Below are positions 10,002 through 22,888 of a stretch of 64,000 nt of DNA, piece after piece; within the stretch, counting starts at the first letter, position 1; the number at the start of each line of letters is the position of its first letter. Below the pieces are notes generated by a model, which searched no databases, was not told the origin of the DNA, and was given only the letters and a program-made list of their open reading frames with translations. Source of the DNA: Protea cynaroides. Taxonomy: Eukaryota > Streptophyta > Magnoliopsida > Proteales > Proteaceae. Where the stretch lies: the NCBI GenBank assembly GCA_028583415.1, contig JAMYWD010001004.1:1-64000 (forward strand), given 5' to 3'. The position numbers and the translations under genes were made by a program.

Positions 10002-10165
10002 AATCGTACGGTCGCACAATTCGACCGAAACAGTCGACCGTACCGTTGATCGTAAGGTCGACCACAGGGTCTCAGGAAGTTTCCAGGGTTCGTATGGTCG
10101 AACTTATGGTCGCGTTACATGCAACCGTACGACATCAACCATACGATTGACTGTTGTCTATTTTT
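10002..10165. repeat. Pre-gag palindromic motif cluster of A
   Basis: A dense set of CGTACGGTCG, GTCGACC, ATGGTCG and CAACCATACG motifs lies around a CTCAGGAAGTTTCCAGGG core. The same motif variants occur in the LTRs of A (5735-5865, 6352-6505, 15275-15415, 15905-16050), but other variants occupy the same positions in B, F and G. The cluster lies between the antisense gene and gag. Confidence 0.7.
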
Positions 10166-10300
10166 TTGACTCTGTTAGACCTATTGCCTCATAATTTTGT
10201 TTTCTTCTCTCTCCTTCCATTATGAGACTAACAAAATATTACTATTCTATCTTGTCTTATATGTGTAGCCTCCCCAATACTATTTCACCCAAAAATTTAA

Positions 10301-11606
10301 ATGGCTTGACATAGACCAAGCAGAAAGAGATAGAATGCAAACCTACCTCTACCACTTACGGAGGTCAATGACAATGAAGGTCAAGAAGGACAGGAAGCAG
10401 ATGCTGAGAATCAAAACGTTGCACCTCAGGATGTTCACACCCAGGCCAACCCAACTAACTTACCAGCACCACCAACAGATTTGGCTACTGTAGTGATGAA
10501 TTTGGCATAACAAGTATAGCAATTGCAGCAAATGCAAGCGAACATGCAAGCTGCTATGGGAATTGCTTCCCTAGCTGCAAACACAACACCTATTCCTGCA
10601 GGACAAGCTAGTACCGTACCTGGGGGTAGTAATACTGTGCCCCAAGCATCTGCTGTGAACAACAAGGTACCACAAGTTCCTCAAACACCAGTTGTACAAA
10701 CCCAAGTGCAGAACCCTGTAGCACCAAGGTAACTATCAGTACCAACCACCCATGTATGGAGCATATGCACAGTACCAGCTGGACCACTCCAGACTGATCG
10801 AATGTTTTTTGAAGATGAAATCGAAGGAGTTTACTGGCAAGTAGTAGGATCCTCTGTGGCCAGCTCACTGGATCGACGAGATGGAAAGGAACTTTATGAT
10901 GATGATTATCAATGAAGAGGAGAAAGTATTGTGCGCAACATTTATGGTGAAAGGAGATGCACACTACTGGTGAAAATCGACTCGAGGTTATATGTTGACC
11001 AGGCACACCCAATTAACTTGGGCTATATTCAAAGAAGCCTTCTTCGAGAAGTATTTCCCCAGGAGTTTCAGACACATGATGGAAAAGGAGTTCCTGAGTT
11101 TATATCAAGGACAAATGACTGTAGACGCTTACCAACGGCGTTATGAAGAGCTGTTCTTCTTTGTTCCTCTAGCATGCAGCAGGAAGATACCAATACCAGA
11201 AGGTTTGTTATGGGACTTAGGGGAAGCATCCGAGAGCATGTATTGAGACTGGAAAAGAAAATATATAATGAAGCCGTATAGATTGCTCGAGTATTAGAAT
11301 CAAGCCAAAGGGAGATTTACTTTGCTCAAAACAGGGGTATCAAGAAGCCGAATGGGAATACATTCAACGGAGGGAACTCAAAGACATTCAAACCCTTCCA
11401 TACTCAAGGCTTCAATGCTACAACCAAGACTACTTTAACAGCCCAACCTCAACAGAAGCAGGGTAATGCTGGAGTCCAATGCTTCAACTGTGATCAAGTA
11501 TGACATTATTCAAGAAATTAAACTAAGCCAAGGAAGCAGCAACAGCAAGGAAAGGTTTATATAGTTACTTCTGAAGATGCTGCCGCATCGCCTGATGTGG
11601 TCACAG
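10301..11606 (+). pseudogene. gag of element A (broken)
   Basis: Gag forms the virus-like particle. From the ATG at 10301, similarity to the intact B Gag continues to the splice donor at 11606: a Pro/Gln-rich N-terminal part, then the Retrotrans_gag domain (ITSW-type segment near 10995, YEELFFF near 11145). The zinc knuckle (about 11490-11520) is damaged: CFNC is retained but stops fall at the Gly and at the last Cys region. Stops follow the second codon and recur through the N-terminal part, and frames shift around 10735 and 11160. It cannot make Gag. Confidence 0.88.
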
Positions 11607-11674
11607 GTATGATTCAACCTTTTGTTTTGAAATACCTTAGGTGAGCATGTAGACTAAATTAAATCAAATCATAG
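11607..11674 (+). other. Gag-pol intron of element A
   Basis: 68 nt from ACAG|GTATG to CATAG|GTATT. It contains GAGCATGTAGACTAA, which recurs in B and, with one change, in F. Removing it joins the Gag frame to protease codons in the same phase as in B. It is too short to be an insertion and is conserved in position. Confidence 0.65.
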
Positions 11675-14600
11675 GTATTGTATCTATAGCTAATATACCA
11701 GCCAGAGTGCTTTTAGACTCTGGAGCCATGCACTCATTTATATCGGTGTCTTTCAAAAAGAAGCTAGATATACCCCTCAGACCTTTAGACTGCAAGCTAC
11801 TAGTACAATCACCTATGGGATTAGAAGCAGAATTAGAGCAAGGTTATGGACCATGTTCAGTTCTCATAAAGGGATGAAATTTGGAAGCCAACTTGGTGCA
11901 ACTCGAAATGACAGACAACATTCCATGAGTTTGCTTTGTGCTAAAAAGAAGATATCATTCAAGGACAAGGGAGGAGTAGAGTTCAGTTTTACGGGAACTA
12001 AACTTCCCCATAAACAAAAACTCATTCTTTCTGTATTAAAGGTTAGGAAATGCCTCGAGAAAGGAGGAATTGGGTACCTAGTGTCCGTGGTCGACCTCAC
12101 CATGGAAGCACCACGAATAGAAGACATTGCAGTTGTGTGTGAATTCTCGGATGTATTTCCTGAGGAATTACCAGGATTACCACCTGATCGAGCGACAGAG
12201 TTCGTTATAGACCTCATACCCGGAGCTACACTAGTATCTAAGGCACCATATCGAATGTCTCCTATTGAACTGAAGGAACTAAAGGTACAATTACAAGAGT
12301 TACTGGACAAGGGTTATATTCGACCCAGTATATCATCACGGGGAGCACCAGTGCTGTTCATTGAAAAAGAAGGACAGTAGCGTTCGACTTTGCATAGATT
12401 ACCAGGATTTGAATAAGCTCACGATCAAGAACAGGTATCCGTTGCCTGGGATCGATGACTTATTTGACCAGTTACAAGGTGCCAAAGTGTTCTCCAAGAT
12501 TGATCTCCGGTCAGGATACTATTAGTTAAAGATCAAGGAAGGTGATATTCTGAAGACAACATTCAGAACCAGATATGGACATTACGAATTTCTAGTTGTG
12601 TCTTTCGGATTGACTAACGCACCCGTAACTTTTATGGAACTCATGAATCGGGTATTCCATTATATGCTGGGTACACCGATCATTGTATTTATTGATGACA
12701 TACTAGTCTACTTCAAGGACAAAGAAACTCATATCACAAATCTTAGAACTGCTTTGTAGTGATTAAGAACAGAAAAGTTTTACGTTAAATTTGCTAAGTG
12801 TGAGTTCTGGCTAAATGAAGTCGCTTTCTTAGGCCATGTTGTATCAGCTGAAGGAATTAAAGTGGATCCTAGCAAGATTGAAGCTATTGTGAAATGAGAA
12901 GCACCTAAGAATGTTACAGAAATTAGAAGTTTCTTGGGTTTAGCAGAGTATTATCGACGATTCGTGGAAGATTACTCTAGAATCGCTGTTGATACCTCTC
13001 AACAGTCTGACTAAGAAAGATGAGAAGTTTGTTTGGACCAAAAAATGAGAAGAGTGTTTCCAAACATTGAAGGAAAGATTAATATTAGCTCCCATCTTGA
13101 CTATTTCGATTCCCAGACAACCATTTACCCTATACACCGATGCATCTGGGTTAGGTTTGGGATGTGTGCTCATACAAGGAGAGCAAGTAATTGTGTATGC
13201 TTCCAGACAATTAAAGATACACGAGAAGAATTACCCTACTCTAGACTTGGAATTAGTAGCGGTGGTACATGCTGTCAAGATATGGAGACATTATATGTAC
13301 GGAGAGAAATTCCAAATTAAATCAGATCATAAGAGTCTCACTCATCTTTTCAATTAGAAGGAGTTGAACATGAGACAAAGGAGATGGCTGGAGTTGCTAA
13401 AAGATTACGATTGTAATATCCAGTATCATCCAGGAAAGGCTAATGTAGTTGCTGATGCACTAAGTAGAAAAGCAATGATAAAATCTCAGGAAGAAACTAG
13501 CACAAATGCTACAATGTGTGTCATAGGAAAAGTATTCAATTGCGGTAGTGAGTAGTTCATGATTGATAAACCGGGTGGATTGACCGACCTAGGGTTTATT
13601 CATCGATTTTCAAACATGTTTGCTACATTAAAGATTGTACCAGATCTGATAGACGAAATACAAACAACTATTCAATTAGAACCCTATCTAAGGACAGTTC
13701 AAGAAGATCTAAAAAAAAGGTAGGACTGCTCCTGATTTCACTTTGGACTTCGAAAAGGTATTATAATACAAAGGGAAAGTGTGTGTTCCTGAAAATGAAG
13801 ACTTAGATATTAGACACAAACTAATAAAGGAGACCCACACTACTGCGTATTCGGTACATCCTGGGAGTACAAAGATGTATCATGATCTGAAGAAACTATA
13901 TTGGTGGAGGGGAATGAAAGCGGATATAGCTCGATATGTATCTCAATGCCTAAATTGTTATTGGGTAAAAGCGAAAAGGCAAAGACTTGCAAGCTTGTTG
14001 CAACCACTACCAGAACCAGCATGGAAATGGGACTGCATTACTATGGACTTTGTCACATGGTTACCATTGACTCCCAGAGTAATTGATGCAGTCTAGGTGA
14101 TTGTAGATCGTTTGACTAAGACAGCTCGTTTCATAGCTATACGATCTCAGTATACACTGGAGAGGCTAGCTAAGCTGTATGTGGATAATATTGTCAGGTT
14201 GCATGGTGTACTTAAAAGCATCGTGTCCGACAGAAACCCACCCTTTACCTCAAAGTTTTGGGAAGGATTATAGAAGACTATGGGTACAACGCTGAAATTT
14301 AGTACCGTATTTCACCCTCAGACCGATGGACAGTAGGAGCGCACCATTCAGATTTTAGAAGACATGCTCCGAGCTTGTGTAATTGATTTTAAAGGATTAT
14401 GGGATGAGAAGTTACCATTGATTGAGTTCACTTATAACAACAGCTATCAAGCTATGATACAGATGTCGCCCTATAAAGCACTGTATGGTAGGAAGTATCA
14501 AACTCCTTTATTTTGGAACGAGGTTGGAGAATGGAGAATTGTTGGACCAGAGTTTATCGAAGAGACTTGTCAAGTAGTTGACATAATCAAGGAAAGGGTC

Positions 14601-15131
14601 CGAATGGCTCAGAACCGTCAGAAGCAGTATACAGACAATAAACACAGAGACCTTGAATTTACCGCAGGTGATAAGGTATTTTTGAAAATATCTCCTATGC
14701 GCGGTTTAAAATGGTTCAGATAGAAGGGAAAGCTGTGTCTCAGATATATCGGACCTTATGAGATTCTGACAAGGCGTAGAAAGGTAGCATATCAGTTAGC
14801 ACTACCACCATCGATGTCTAGTATACATGATGTATTCCATGTCTCACAACTGAAGAAGTACGTCAGAGATCCAATACATGTGTTAATAACGGATCCACCG
14901 GATTTGACAGAAGATTTGACGTTTGAAGTAGTACCTTTTAAAATCATTAGTCGAAAGGTACAACATCTTCGCAACAACGACATCTATTATGTTGAAGTTA
15001 CTTGGAGAAGCCAAGATGTGGAAGAAGTCACATGGGAAGAAGAGAACACTATGCGGAAGCAATATCCTCACTTATTCGACTTGAAACGTATGTGCAAATT
15101 TCGAGTACAAAATTTATGTAAGGGGGGGAGT
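11675..15131 (+). pseudogene. pol of element A: PR-RT-RNaseH-INT-chromodomain (broken)
   Basis: The order is aspartic protease (LLDSGAMHSF near 11710), reverse transcriptase (PYRMSPIELKEL near 12245; FIDDILVY near 12690), RNase H (YTDASGLGLGCVL near 13130) and the integrase HHCC zinc finger (near 13840-13960). The integrase core follows (WDCITMDFV near 14030; Asp and Glu blocks near 14225 and 14350), then a chromodomain-like end (VTWRSQDVEEVTWEEEN near 15000). Stops occur at least near 12380, 12760, 12896, 13357, 13553, 14094, 14273, 14335 and 14722, and there are several frameshifts. It is non-functional. The last frame runs without a stop into the 3' LTR. Confidence 0.93.
15119..15131 (+). 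other. Polypurine tract of element A
   Basis: TAAGGGGGGGAGT directly precedes the 3' LTR. Purine-rich primer for plus-strand DNA synthesis; B has TTGGGGGGAGT at 56901-56911 and F the minus-strand AAGGGTGGGAGAGT at 33263-33276. Confidence 0.85.
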
Positions 15132-17456
15132 TGTAAGACCCGCACTCCACTAACCCGGTTTAACTGTGTTGTGCCAGGTCTTCCCATCATTGCCGAATCA
15201 AGTGGACCGATCGTGTTAAGAAGGATCACGAGACCAGGTATGAGAATCAACTTAAAAACACTAAAAACCAAGTGTATGGTCGATTACCTGGGCAAGTATG
15301 GTCTACCATACAATGAGAAATAAAGACCATTGGTAAGTAATTATACGGTTGATGTTTTCAAGCGTATGGTCGATGGATTTTGGGACCGTACGTCCGACCG
15401 TACGACCCCAAATCAGACTTCGAGTTTGAAAACTTTCCAAATAAAATGGGGATCTCTTTCCTTTTGTTGGAGAGCTCTATATGGAGAGTTTCTCTCTATA
15501 TAAAGGATGTTCCTCAATCCTTTTTTACTCTTTTGGAATATTATCAAACCCTAGAGGAAGAGGAGGAAAAGAGGAGAAAGAGAGAAAGACTAGGAAGACT
15601 AAGAAGAAGGCTGAGAGAAGGAGTTCTACAGACTCTCTGCAACAAGTAAGGTAAGAACCTTGTCTCTATAGCCTTTAAACACTAAGAGTAAGAGTTCTAA
15701 TGAAAAATTGTAATACCAAACCCAATGTAACGATTCAACTATGAGATTTTCTGAGCAAATCTCAAAAGGGGATCTTGGAGAATGGGTTAGAGTAATTAAT
15801 GTGGTAAAACTAAGAATTTTGGCATTAGAATGATCATTAGGGAGGACCTCGTTGATGAGCCAAGAGGAGAAATTCGTAATGAAAGTAAGATACCACATTA
15901 AACTAGTATGGTCGCAGCCACGATCGACCATAGAATGACGAGAGTATTGACCATAGCTATTCGGGAAGAGTTTAGGAAACATATGGTCGTAGGTGTGGCC
16001 GCATATAGTGCGACTGTAGGGTATCGATCGTACGAGGTAAGGTCGACATCAGCATGAGACCATAGGACCAATATGACACTTATCAATGATCTGTTTTGAT
16101 GTTCGACTACTGTAATATATTACATATGAATCCTAACTTAAATTCATATAACTTCTAGGTTACTAAATTAATTTAAAGAGAGTTACAAGGCTTGGAAGGA
16201 GATTGAATATTGTTAACAGGTAAGGGAACAAGACCTAAACTAATTAGATAATAACAAACTGTTTTGTTTTATTGAGTCCAATGCCATGATTGATTCTATG
16301 CTTGTATTGTGCATCTCACATGACATCCAATATTACTGTTATTATTGTTCATGTATATTTATTTCTGTCTACTTATAACATGACGATGATGATGTCAGGA
16401 ATAGGCATGTGATTTTGTGTGTGTGTGGTTAGTGTGTTGGATGAGAGTGGAGCATCAAGGGGAGGACGTGACATTGTGGTTCAGTCTGATCACCAGACTT
16501 TAGCTCTATCTCTACTCAAGTCTTGCCCACTGACATTGTCGTATCGCCACTACCTTAGCAGAACTATAACGTCGTAAGGCATTAGGGGAGGTGGTCTCGA
16601 ACGGTGTAGTCTTTGATTCTGTCGGGGGGCCTTAGCTCTATCTCTATGGACGTATTGAGGGATGCTGGGGTGAGGCCTTGGATACATTGGATGACATTAA
16701 GATTGGTTAGTTGCGAGTCTAGTTTGCAAGCCCTCGCCAAAAGGGGTTTACATGTTGGTATGGGTAGGGCATCAGGGGAAGTGTTAGCGGTGTGTGATCC
16801 GGACACTTTAACTTTATCTCTATTTCATGGTGGGTGCATGTGGGACAACAATGGTGTTTGATCCATTGGGCAGATTTACACACTTGTGTATAGAGGTGCG
16901 GGGACCACCAAACCTTTTTATAGCACATTGAAAACTTAAAAATTAGACCAAAGATATTGAATTCAATGCATGCATATGTTTGTACATTGTTTTGTTTGCT
17001 CACTGAGCTGTGATGTGTGCTCACCCTCTTGACGTCAAATATTTTTAGTTGACGATGCAGGTCCTATTGTAGAAGACTGAACGAGCCGTCGTATGGACAC
17101 ATGACGGCTATGGACGTAGAAGCTGTGGAAGATACTCATGATCCTTCATGTAAGTGCAATCAATGTGTCTTTGACTAGTTTAGCTTTTTTTGAGTATTGG
17201 ACATGTAATTAATTATTTTGTTTTATGTCTTGAGTTATTTGAAGATAACTAGATTAAATATTTATTTTATCACTGTTAGATACTCAGTTCATTATTTATA
17301 AAGACTTTAGTTTATTTGTTTATTATCTCTGATTATTAGCGTGGAATGTGTGTGTGGTTTGATATGGTGGGTACGACCTATATGAGATCCTGGTTAAACT
17401 GTTGGTTTATTGACGGTTCATCACACCACTAGTTAGTCCAGAATTGGGGTGTGACA
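15132..17456 (+). mobile_element. 3' LTR of element A
   Basis: 2,325 bp, TGTAAGAC to GTGTGACA. Compared with the 5' LTR it carries a 13-base extra stretch near its start (CACTCCACTAACC region), many substitutions and several indels. The TATA box is at 15497-15504. The small-frame region (about 17051-17180) has an indel and two stops. The right target duplication GATGA follows at 17457-17461. Confidence 0.95.
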
Positions 17457-19105
17457 GATGACCAGAAGTTGGCTCCACTGAATAGTTTCCATTGTTGTTA
17501 TTGTTTTGCATTAGTCAAACTTGTTAGGTATACTCTTCTATAATAAAATGTAATTTTGTCTCGAGAAATAGAGGTTTGGAAAGAGGGGGGGAGGATCATC
17601 GTAATAATGATAATAATACCATGACGTGTCTATGTGTTGAGGCTTTTTAGCATCCTTGCAATTGAGCCAACAAGGGGCAACCAGTGCAGAACTTTCCCAA
17701 ATCCTTCACATGAATCTAAATGACTAGAGAAATAATTAAAATCACTAATGCAACCAAGAGAGGCACTCAGCAAGGTAGTGAACTGGTCAAGTCATAACTA
17801 TGTGAATCAAACACTAGAAGAATATTTTCCTAGTAGTTTCCAATTTAACATGATGAAACAGAGTACGATACGATCCTACTGTCTACTATGGTCGTTTACT
17901 AAAATTCACTGTTAGATTGAGTCTATAGTAGAAAATAAAATGGTGGAGGCCTTAGGAGGGGACAAAATCTTATCTTTGATGAAGATAGGGAACCCATGAT
18001 CCTTTGGTTTTTAGTTTCAACTTGTGTGGAATGAATTGGATCAGTTGGTTTTAAACTGATAAAGTAGTTCACCTGATTTGGACCTCTTCCTTGCTGAGTA
18101 GAGTATCCATACATGTGGTCCTTTCAGCCTATCCTTGGCATGAAGCCATGAATGCTACCTAGTATTTATTGTGTTATGAAAACAGAACCACTGTAACCTG
18201 TAAGTAAGCAACAAAAGGACTGGTCCTACAGTTTAATGCTCATTGGTCCTCAATGAATGAATCTCAACCTCTTTAACTGCATTTCTGATCTGAAATCACA
18301 CAAATTAGATTTCTAAAACCATACCACTACCATAGCCTTTTCTTTCTGGAATCTAGACCACCCAACATGTGTATAAGAAGAAACTAGCAAGGAGTCAATT
18401 TTATCCACTCACACATAGAAAAAACTGAGTCAAGACTCTGTTTAGGATGATTATCTCAATGTAAAAAATCTTCAGTTCAGTAGTGTGATTCTGTGGTGAG
18501 ATGGTAACTCAAAGTATCTCAATCAATACCCATTACAAAAGATTATACAATAGTGGATTTTGGTAGTGGTGGATGGCCTTGCCTGTTCATCAACCTTGTA
18601 AATATCTAGTATAATGGATATTTCTATTTTATTTTTCTAGATGAATAAATTTTCCACTTCCCTATTTGTGTTAGCATGTTGTATCTTTTCAGCCAAATAT
18701 AAAAGCCCCCTGGTTCTTATTTCTATTACTTTGTCTGTTTTACAGGTGTTAAAGGAGGTTTTACTTGAACTTTTAAGTTTTTGGGATAGCATTGTTTTGA
18801 GGTTCTACTCAATTCCTTTTTGAGGTTTGTTTTCTAAATACTAAAACATTAGTTTTTACAACAATTTTTATATCTAATACGTTGTTAATTATTAGGATTG
18901 TTAAATTTGAGATTATTTAAGTGAAGGCATAGGAATTACATGCACCAACTGACGTCCATTTGTTGTTTCCAAAAATATTAAAGAATATTAAAGTGATATG
19001 CTTGCTAATGTCTAATGGTATTCACATGAATAAAATACAAGCTAAACTGATATTTTCTTTTTTCTTTTCTTTCCTCTTCCTTTGGTAGACATAATTTCTG
19101 ATTTC
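17457..19105 (+). other. No gene recognised
   Basis: AT-rich, with no coding similarity, tRNA or terminal inverted repeat seen. Part of it may be the 5' flank of the Harbinger-type transposon that follows. The pyrimidine-rich TTCTTTCCTCTTCCTTTGGTAG at about 19067-19088 resembles a 3' splice site before the transposase frame. Confidence 0.5.
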
Positions 19106-20507
19106 ATGAATAGACTACGAGCTAGACATGGCAGCACTAAGAGAAAGGTTAAAGCAGCCATTGTTGGCATTATATCATCAATCTTAGCTTCCATGTTTGT
19201 TGTCATATATACTGCATGCAACTTTAGAGCAAAAAAAGTGAAGTGGAATGATGAGAAGGGGCAATATATTCACAGAATTGTTTTAGAGAAACCTGAAGAT
19301 TGTGTGAACTAAATTCAAATGAGTCAACAGTGTTTCCATAGATTTTGTTCTCTTCTTAGAGAACATGGAAAGCTTAGGGATACAATTCATATGCCCATTG
19401 AGGAACACGTTGTGTTATTCCTACGCACTCTGGGTCACAATGTGAGGAACCATGTCATTGCTTTCAGGTTTTATCGCTCTTAGGAAACCGTTAGTCGATA
19501 TTAGAATCTTGTACTTCGAGCTGTCCTACACTTATACAACCTTTAGTGAAACAACCCACTGGGACAGAATTACCTCTTGAGATAAAAAATGACACCAGGT
19601 TCTGACCATACTTTAAGTTATGCTTTCTTAGTCAATGTAAATATATGGAATTTTATTATATCACGAAGCCTTCTTTAAATTGCATGTCTTATTCAAGACT
19701 GTGTATGTGCAATTGATGGGACTCATGTCCCATGTAAAGTTCCTATTGAACACCAAGCAAGGTTCCGTGGTAGGAAATAAAAAACCACTCAAAATGTGAT
19801 GGCCGCTTGCACATTTGACTTGAAATTCACCTATGTGCTGGCTGGTTGGGAGGGATCAACAACAGATTCCATTGTCCTATGAGATGCTCTTAAGAGGCAA
19901 AATGGTCTTTATGTCCCATCAGGTCAATGACCATTCTATTAATCATTTGTATTGAATTTATATTCATTTTTATATTGAAACTAAATTCATATTCCACTTT
20001 ATAGGGAAGTATTATTTGGTTGACGCTGGCTATGGAAATCGGCCTGGGTTTCTCACTCCTCATAGAGGAACACGCTACCACTTGAATGAGTTTTCTGGGC
20101 GAACACCTGTTAATGCAAATGAGATATTAAATCATCGACATTCGTCACTTCGAAATGCAATAGAACTTGCATTTGGAGTATTGAAGAAGAGATTCCCAAT
20201 ATTAGACTCTATGCAACATATGTCTTTTAAGACTCAAGTCAAAATTGTAATTACTTGTTGTATCATCTATAACCATATCATGGGAATTGATCCGAATGAT
20301 GATATAATGCAAAACTACACAAATGACTCAATGGCTAGGGCATCATCACAAGCCTCAAGCTCCCAAAGTCAAATAAGAGAGTTTCGTGAGGAGAGTACTA
20401 GGTGGAGAAAATTTAGAGATGACCTTGGGGATAAGATGTATAGAGATTATCAGCATAGCAGAGGAGGGGGGGGGGTTTGTACCAATAAGTGGATTTTGTC
20501 TATGTAA
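19106..20507 (+). pseudogene. PIF/Harbinger (HARBI1-like) transposase, broken
   Basis: This DDE transposase family cuts and pastes PIF/Harbinger elements at TTA/TAA sites. The N-terminal part (RRKVKAAI-like; PIEEHVVLFLRTLGHNVRN near 19400) is followed by the catalytic blocks CAIDGTHVPCKVP (first Asp, near 19710), YYLVDAGY (second Asp, near 20010) and NAIELAFGVLKKRFPIL (Glu, near 20155-20200). The last 163 codons are open to 20507. An 82-nt intron (19923-20004, GTCAATG...TTATAG) rejoins VPSG to KYYLVDAGY in phase. Stops near 19312, 19482, 19500, 19545, 19780 and 19880 inactivate it; several look like C-to-T changes (CGA to TGA). Plant Harbingers carry a partner Myb/SANT-like gene, which lies downstream here. 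Confidence 0.92.
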
Positions 20508-22121
20508 AATTAGTTTTTCCACTTTGCTTTGAACTCTGTAAAATCTGAATGATAGAAAATTTTAATGGTTGCTGTCTGTAAAGAAAATTGATAATAAAAT
20601 CAGAGCTGTCTATTGGAGACTTTTCCCTTTCACATATCCTAGTGATGATGAAGTTATTGGTTCCTTATCTTCTGTTGTGTGGGGTGTCTTGAATAGTTTT
20701 GTGTTTGTCCTTATTCATTTCCCCTTTTTGTTTTGGTTGCCATGGCTCTCAGTCTTCTTTTGTACTTGTAGATGCTTTGAATTGTAAATCCTCCCCTGAG
20801 CTTGAAAATTCAGTGAAAATGCTTCACCATCTTTACTTATCACTTTGTCTTTATGTGTGAGGTTTTGATGTTACAATTGGAACCCCAATTGGTGACTTTG
20901 TGGATTAAGGGTCATTTCCTCTTGAAGTTATTCTAACACTATCTGCATTTAAATGGATGTCTCCAGTAGATATCACCTCTACATCTACTTACCATGCAAT
21001 TCAAATTAATTGGTTATCTTGTATTTCACCTCACCCCTTTTTTACCATGTATCTACTCTTGCATTTATGGATATGGACGGCAATGGGGGCAAGTTAAACT
21101 GATAACTTGCCTGTCCTGTTCTAATATGCCCTTAGTGGTTTTGAGTTTGTAAGAAATATATATTCTTTTTTCAATGAATATTTCTGTCATTCTTTGGTTA
21201 GGTTTTAATGAAAGAAACCAGACAAAGAACAAGTAACTTTCATCTTCCATCCTTCCATTACTTATCATCTCATGCAATAAGATAACACAGTGACATATAA
21301 AACTAAATAGAATAAGTTAAATATCAGATTCGAGGGAGACAGACAGTTTGCAATTAAATTACTCAATCAAGAAAGAGCATATGTATATTAAAGGGCAGGC
21401 AAGAAGAAATGTGTGGTGATTCTCTGGAGATGCAACAAGATAAGTAATAGCATAAAAACAAAATCCATCAAAAAACACAAAGAAACAACGAATCTGTAAT
21501 GTACCACTCTTATCTCCATGTCTATCTGGCCATACACTTGAGTTCATAGGCAACAGACAAAGTGACAGCCCCAACTGATAGGAAGGGTTGACCTCTCATG
21601 AAACAGATCTGTGAGAATGGATGCAGAAAAGGCTCTTTCTTACAAATTAAACATAGCCCTCCAATGAAAATGGTGTTTGGGAGTTGGGGACTTCCCACTG
21701 GTCATGAATGAATTTACAAAAGCATATACAATAGGAGGTCCTTTCGTGTCCATACCTGGAGAGATTTAAATAAGACTTCCCTTATAATTTTAACCAATAG
21801 GTTGTTAACAAGCATTGGATCTCTGCACTGCATTACTACGGTAGAGGAGATATTTATTGGCTTATATCAGTGGTGGATCTTGTGCCAAAGAATGATAGTT
21901 TGACTTTTTACAATGCTTGCAAGTTTTTAAGTACCTAAATTAAGTTATGATAAAGCATATTATGCATTTATGACTCATTTTGGTGGTTCTTCACTGCAAT
22001 GCTATAATTTATTCCAGAACTTTTGTAGCCTCTTTATGCATATACTGAACTTCAACCTTTGACTGCATATTTATGATTTATATTATTGTAATGTTACCCT
22101 TATTTGGTTAGATTTGTTGGG
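20508..22121. other. Spacer between the two Harbinger genes
   Basis: AT-rich with no recognisable gene. Short open frames here, such as 20569-20787, show no family signature. It is probably untranslated and intergenic transposon sequence, since the Myb/SANT-like partner starts immediately after. Confidence 0.5.
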
Positions 22122-22888
22122 ATGGATACTGAGGTCTCCAAGAGCAAGGGACAAAGTTTCAAAGAAAAAAAAAATTGCAAAGGGTAAAGGCCAGCAGATG
22201 GGGTGGACGGAATCAATGGACAATGCGCTAATTGATCTCCTTGTTGAGGAAGCAGCCAAAGAGAATAAATTTGATAAGACATTTGCAGGTCCAACATTCA
22301 CATCAGTTTCTCGAGCATTAACTTCATAGTTTGGTAGGGACATTAGTGTAAAAAATATGAGAAATAGATTGAGGACAGTAAAGAAAAGTACATGATCCTT
22401 AAGGAGTTAGTTAGGCAAAGCGGTTGGGGGTGGAATGATGACAAGCAAACTCTTAAGGTTGATGACAACGTATGGAAAGAATATGTTCAAGTTTGTTAGA
22501 CTCCAAACCATTCTTCTATTTTTTTTTTAATATACAAACACATCCTCACATGCAATTTTGGTCATACCACAATATTTGGAAAACTAATTCTATTGTTTTA
22601 AAAAAATTCCTCAATAGGCCCATCCAAAAGTAGAGAATTTTATGTGTAAGTTATGATAGATATAAGAAAATGGGAATTGTAATAGGAAATGATCAGCCTA
22701 CAGGTAATTTTTCTGTGAATGGATTAGACTTTCAAGTTGATGGCCAAGAAGATACTGTGGGTGATGGTGTAGAGGCCTATTATCCTTCTTCCGTTGACCA
22801 ATACTTTGAGGATGTTTCAGAAGTGGCAGCTTCTATGTCCACCCAACGCAACCAAAATATTAGTTCTTCATCTAGGAAGCATGGGAAA
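22122..22888 (+). pseudogene. Harbinger Myb/SANT-like accessory protein, 5' part
   Basis: Myb/SANT-like proteins (Myb_DNA-bind_3 type) assist the Harbinger transposase by binding DNA and importing it into the nucleus. From the ATG at 22122 the match covers the SANT-like fold (MGWTESMDNALIDLLVEEA near 22200, GPTFTSVSRALT near 22290, WGWNDDKQTLKVDDNVW near 22430). A 127-nt intron (22491-22617) follows, then HPKVENFM, an acidic linker and a Ser-rich stretch reaching 22888. Frames break at an A-run near 22168, near 22392 and at about 22650, and a stop lies at 22327-22329. The gene is cut at 22889 by a solo LTR and resumes at 28077. Confidence 0.88.

Larger units (their letters stand above)
5603..17456 (+). 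mobile_element. Ty3/gypsy chromovirus A (Tekay/Del-like), full length, decayed
   Basis: Complete element of 11,854 bp. The LTRs (5603-7909 and 15132-17456) begin TGTAAGAC and end GTGTGACA. They are flanked by a perfect 5-bp target duplication GATGA (5598-5602 and 17457-17461). Inside lie a tRNA-iMet-type primer site, a gene on the opposite strand, gag, a short intron, pol in the order PR-RT-RNaseH-INT with a chromodomain-like C-terminus, and a polypurine tract. The domain order and the chromodomain place it with the chromoviruses. Its LTRs differ from one another clearly more than those of B or C, so it is the older insertion. Many stops break gag and pol. Confidence 0.95.
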
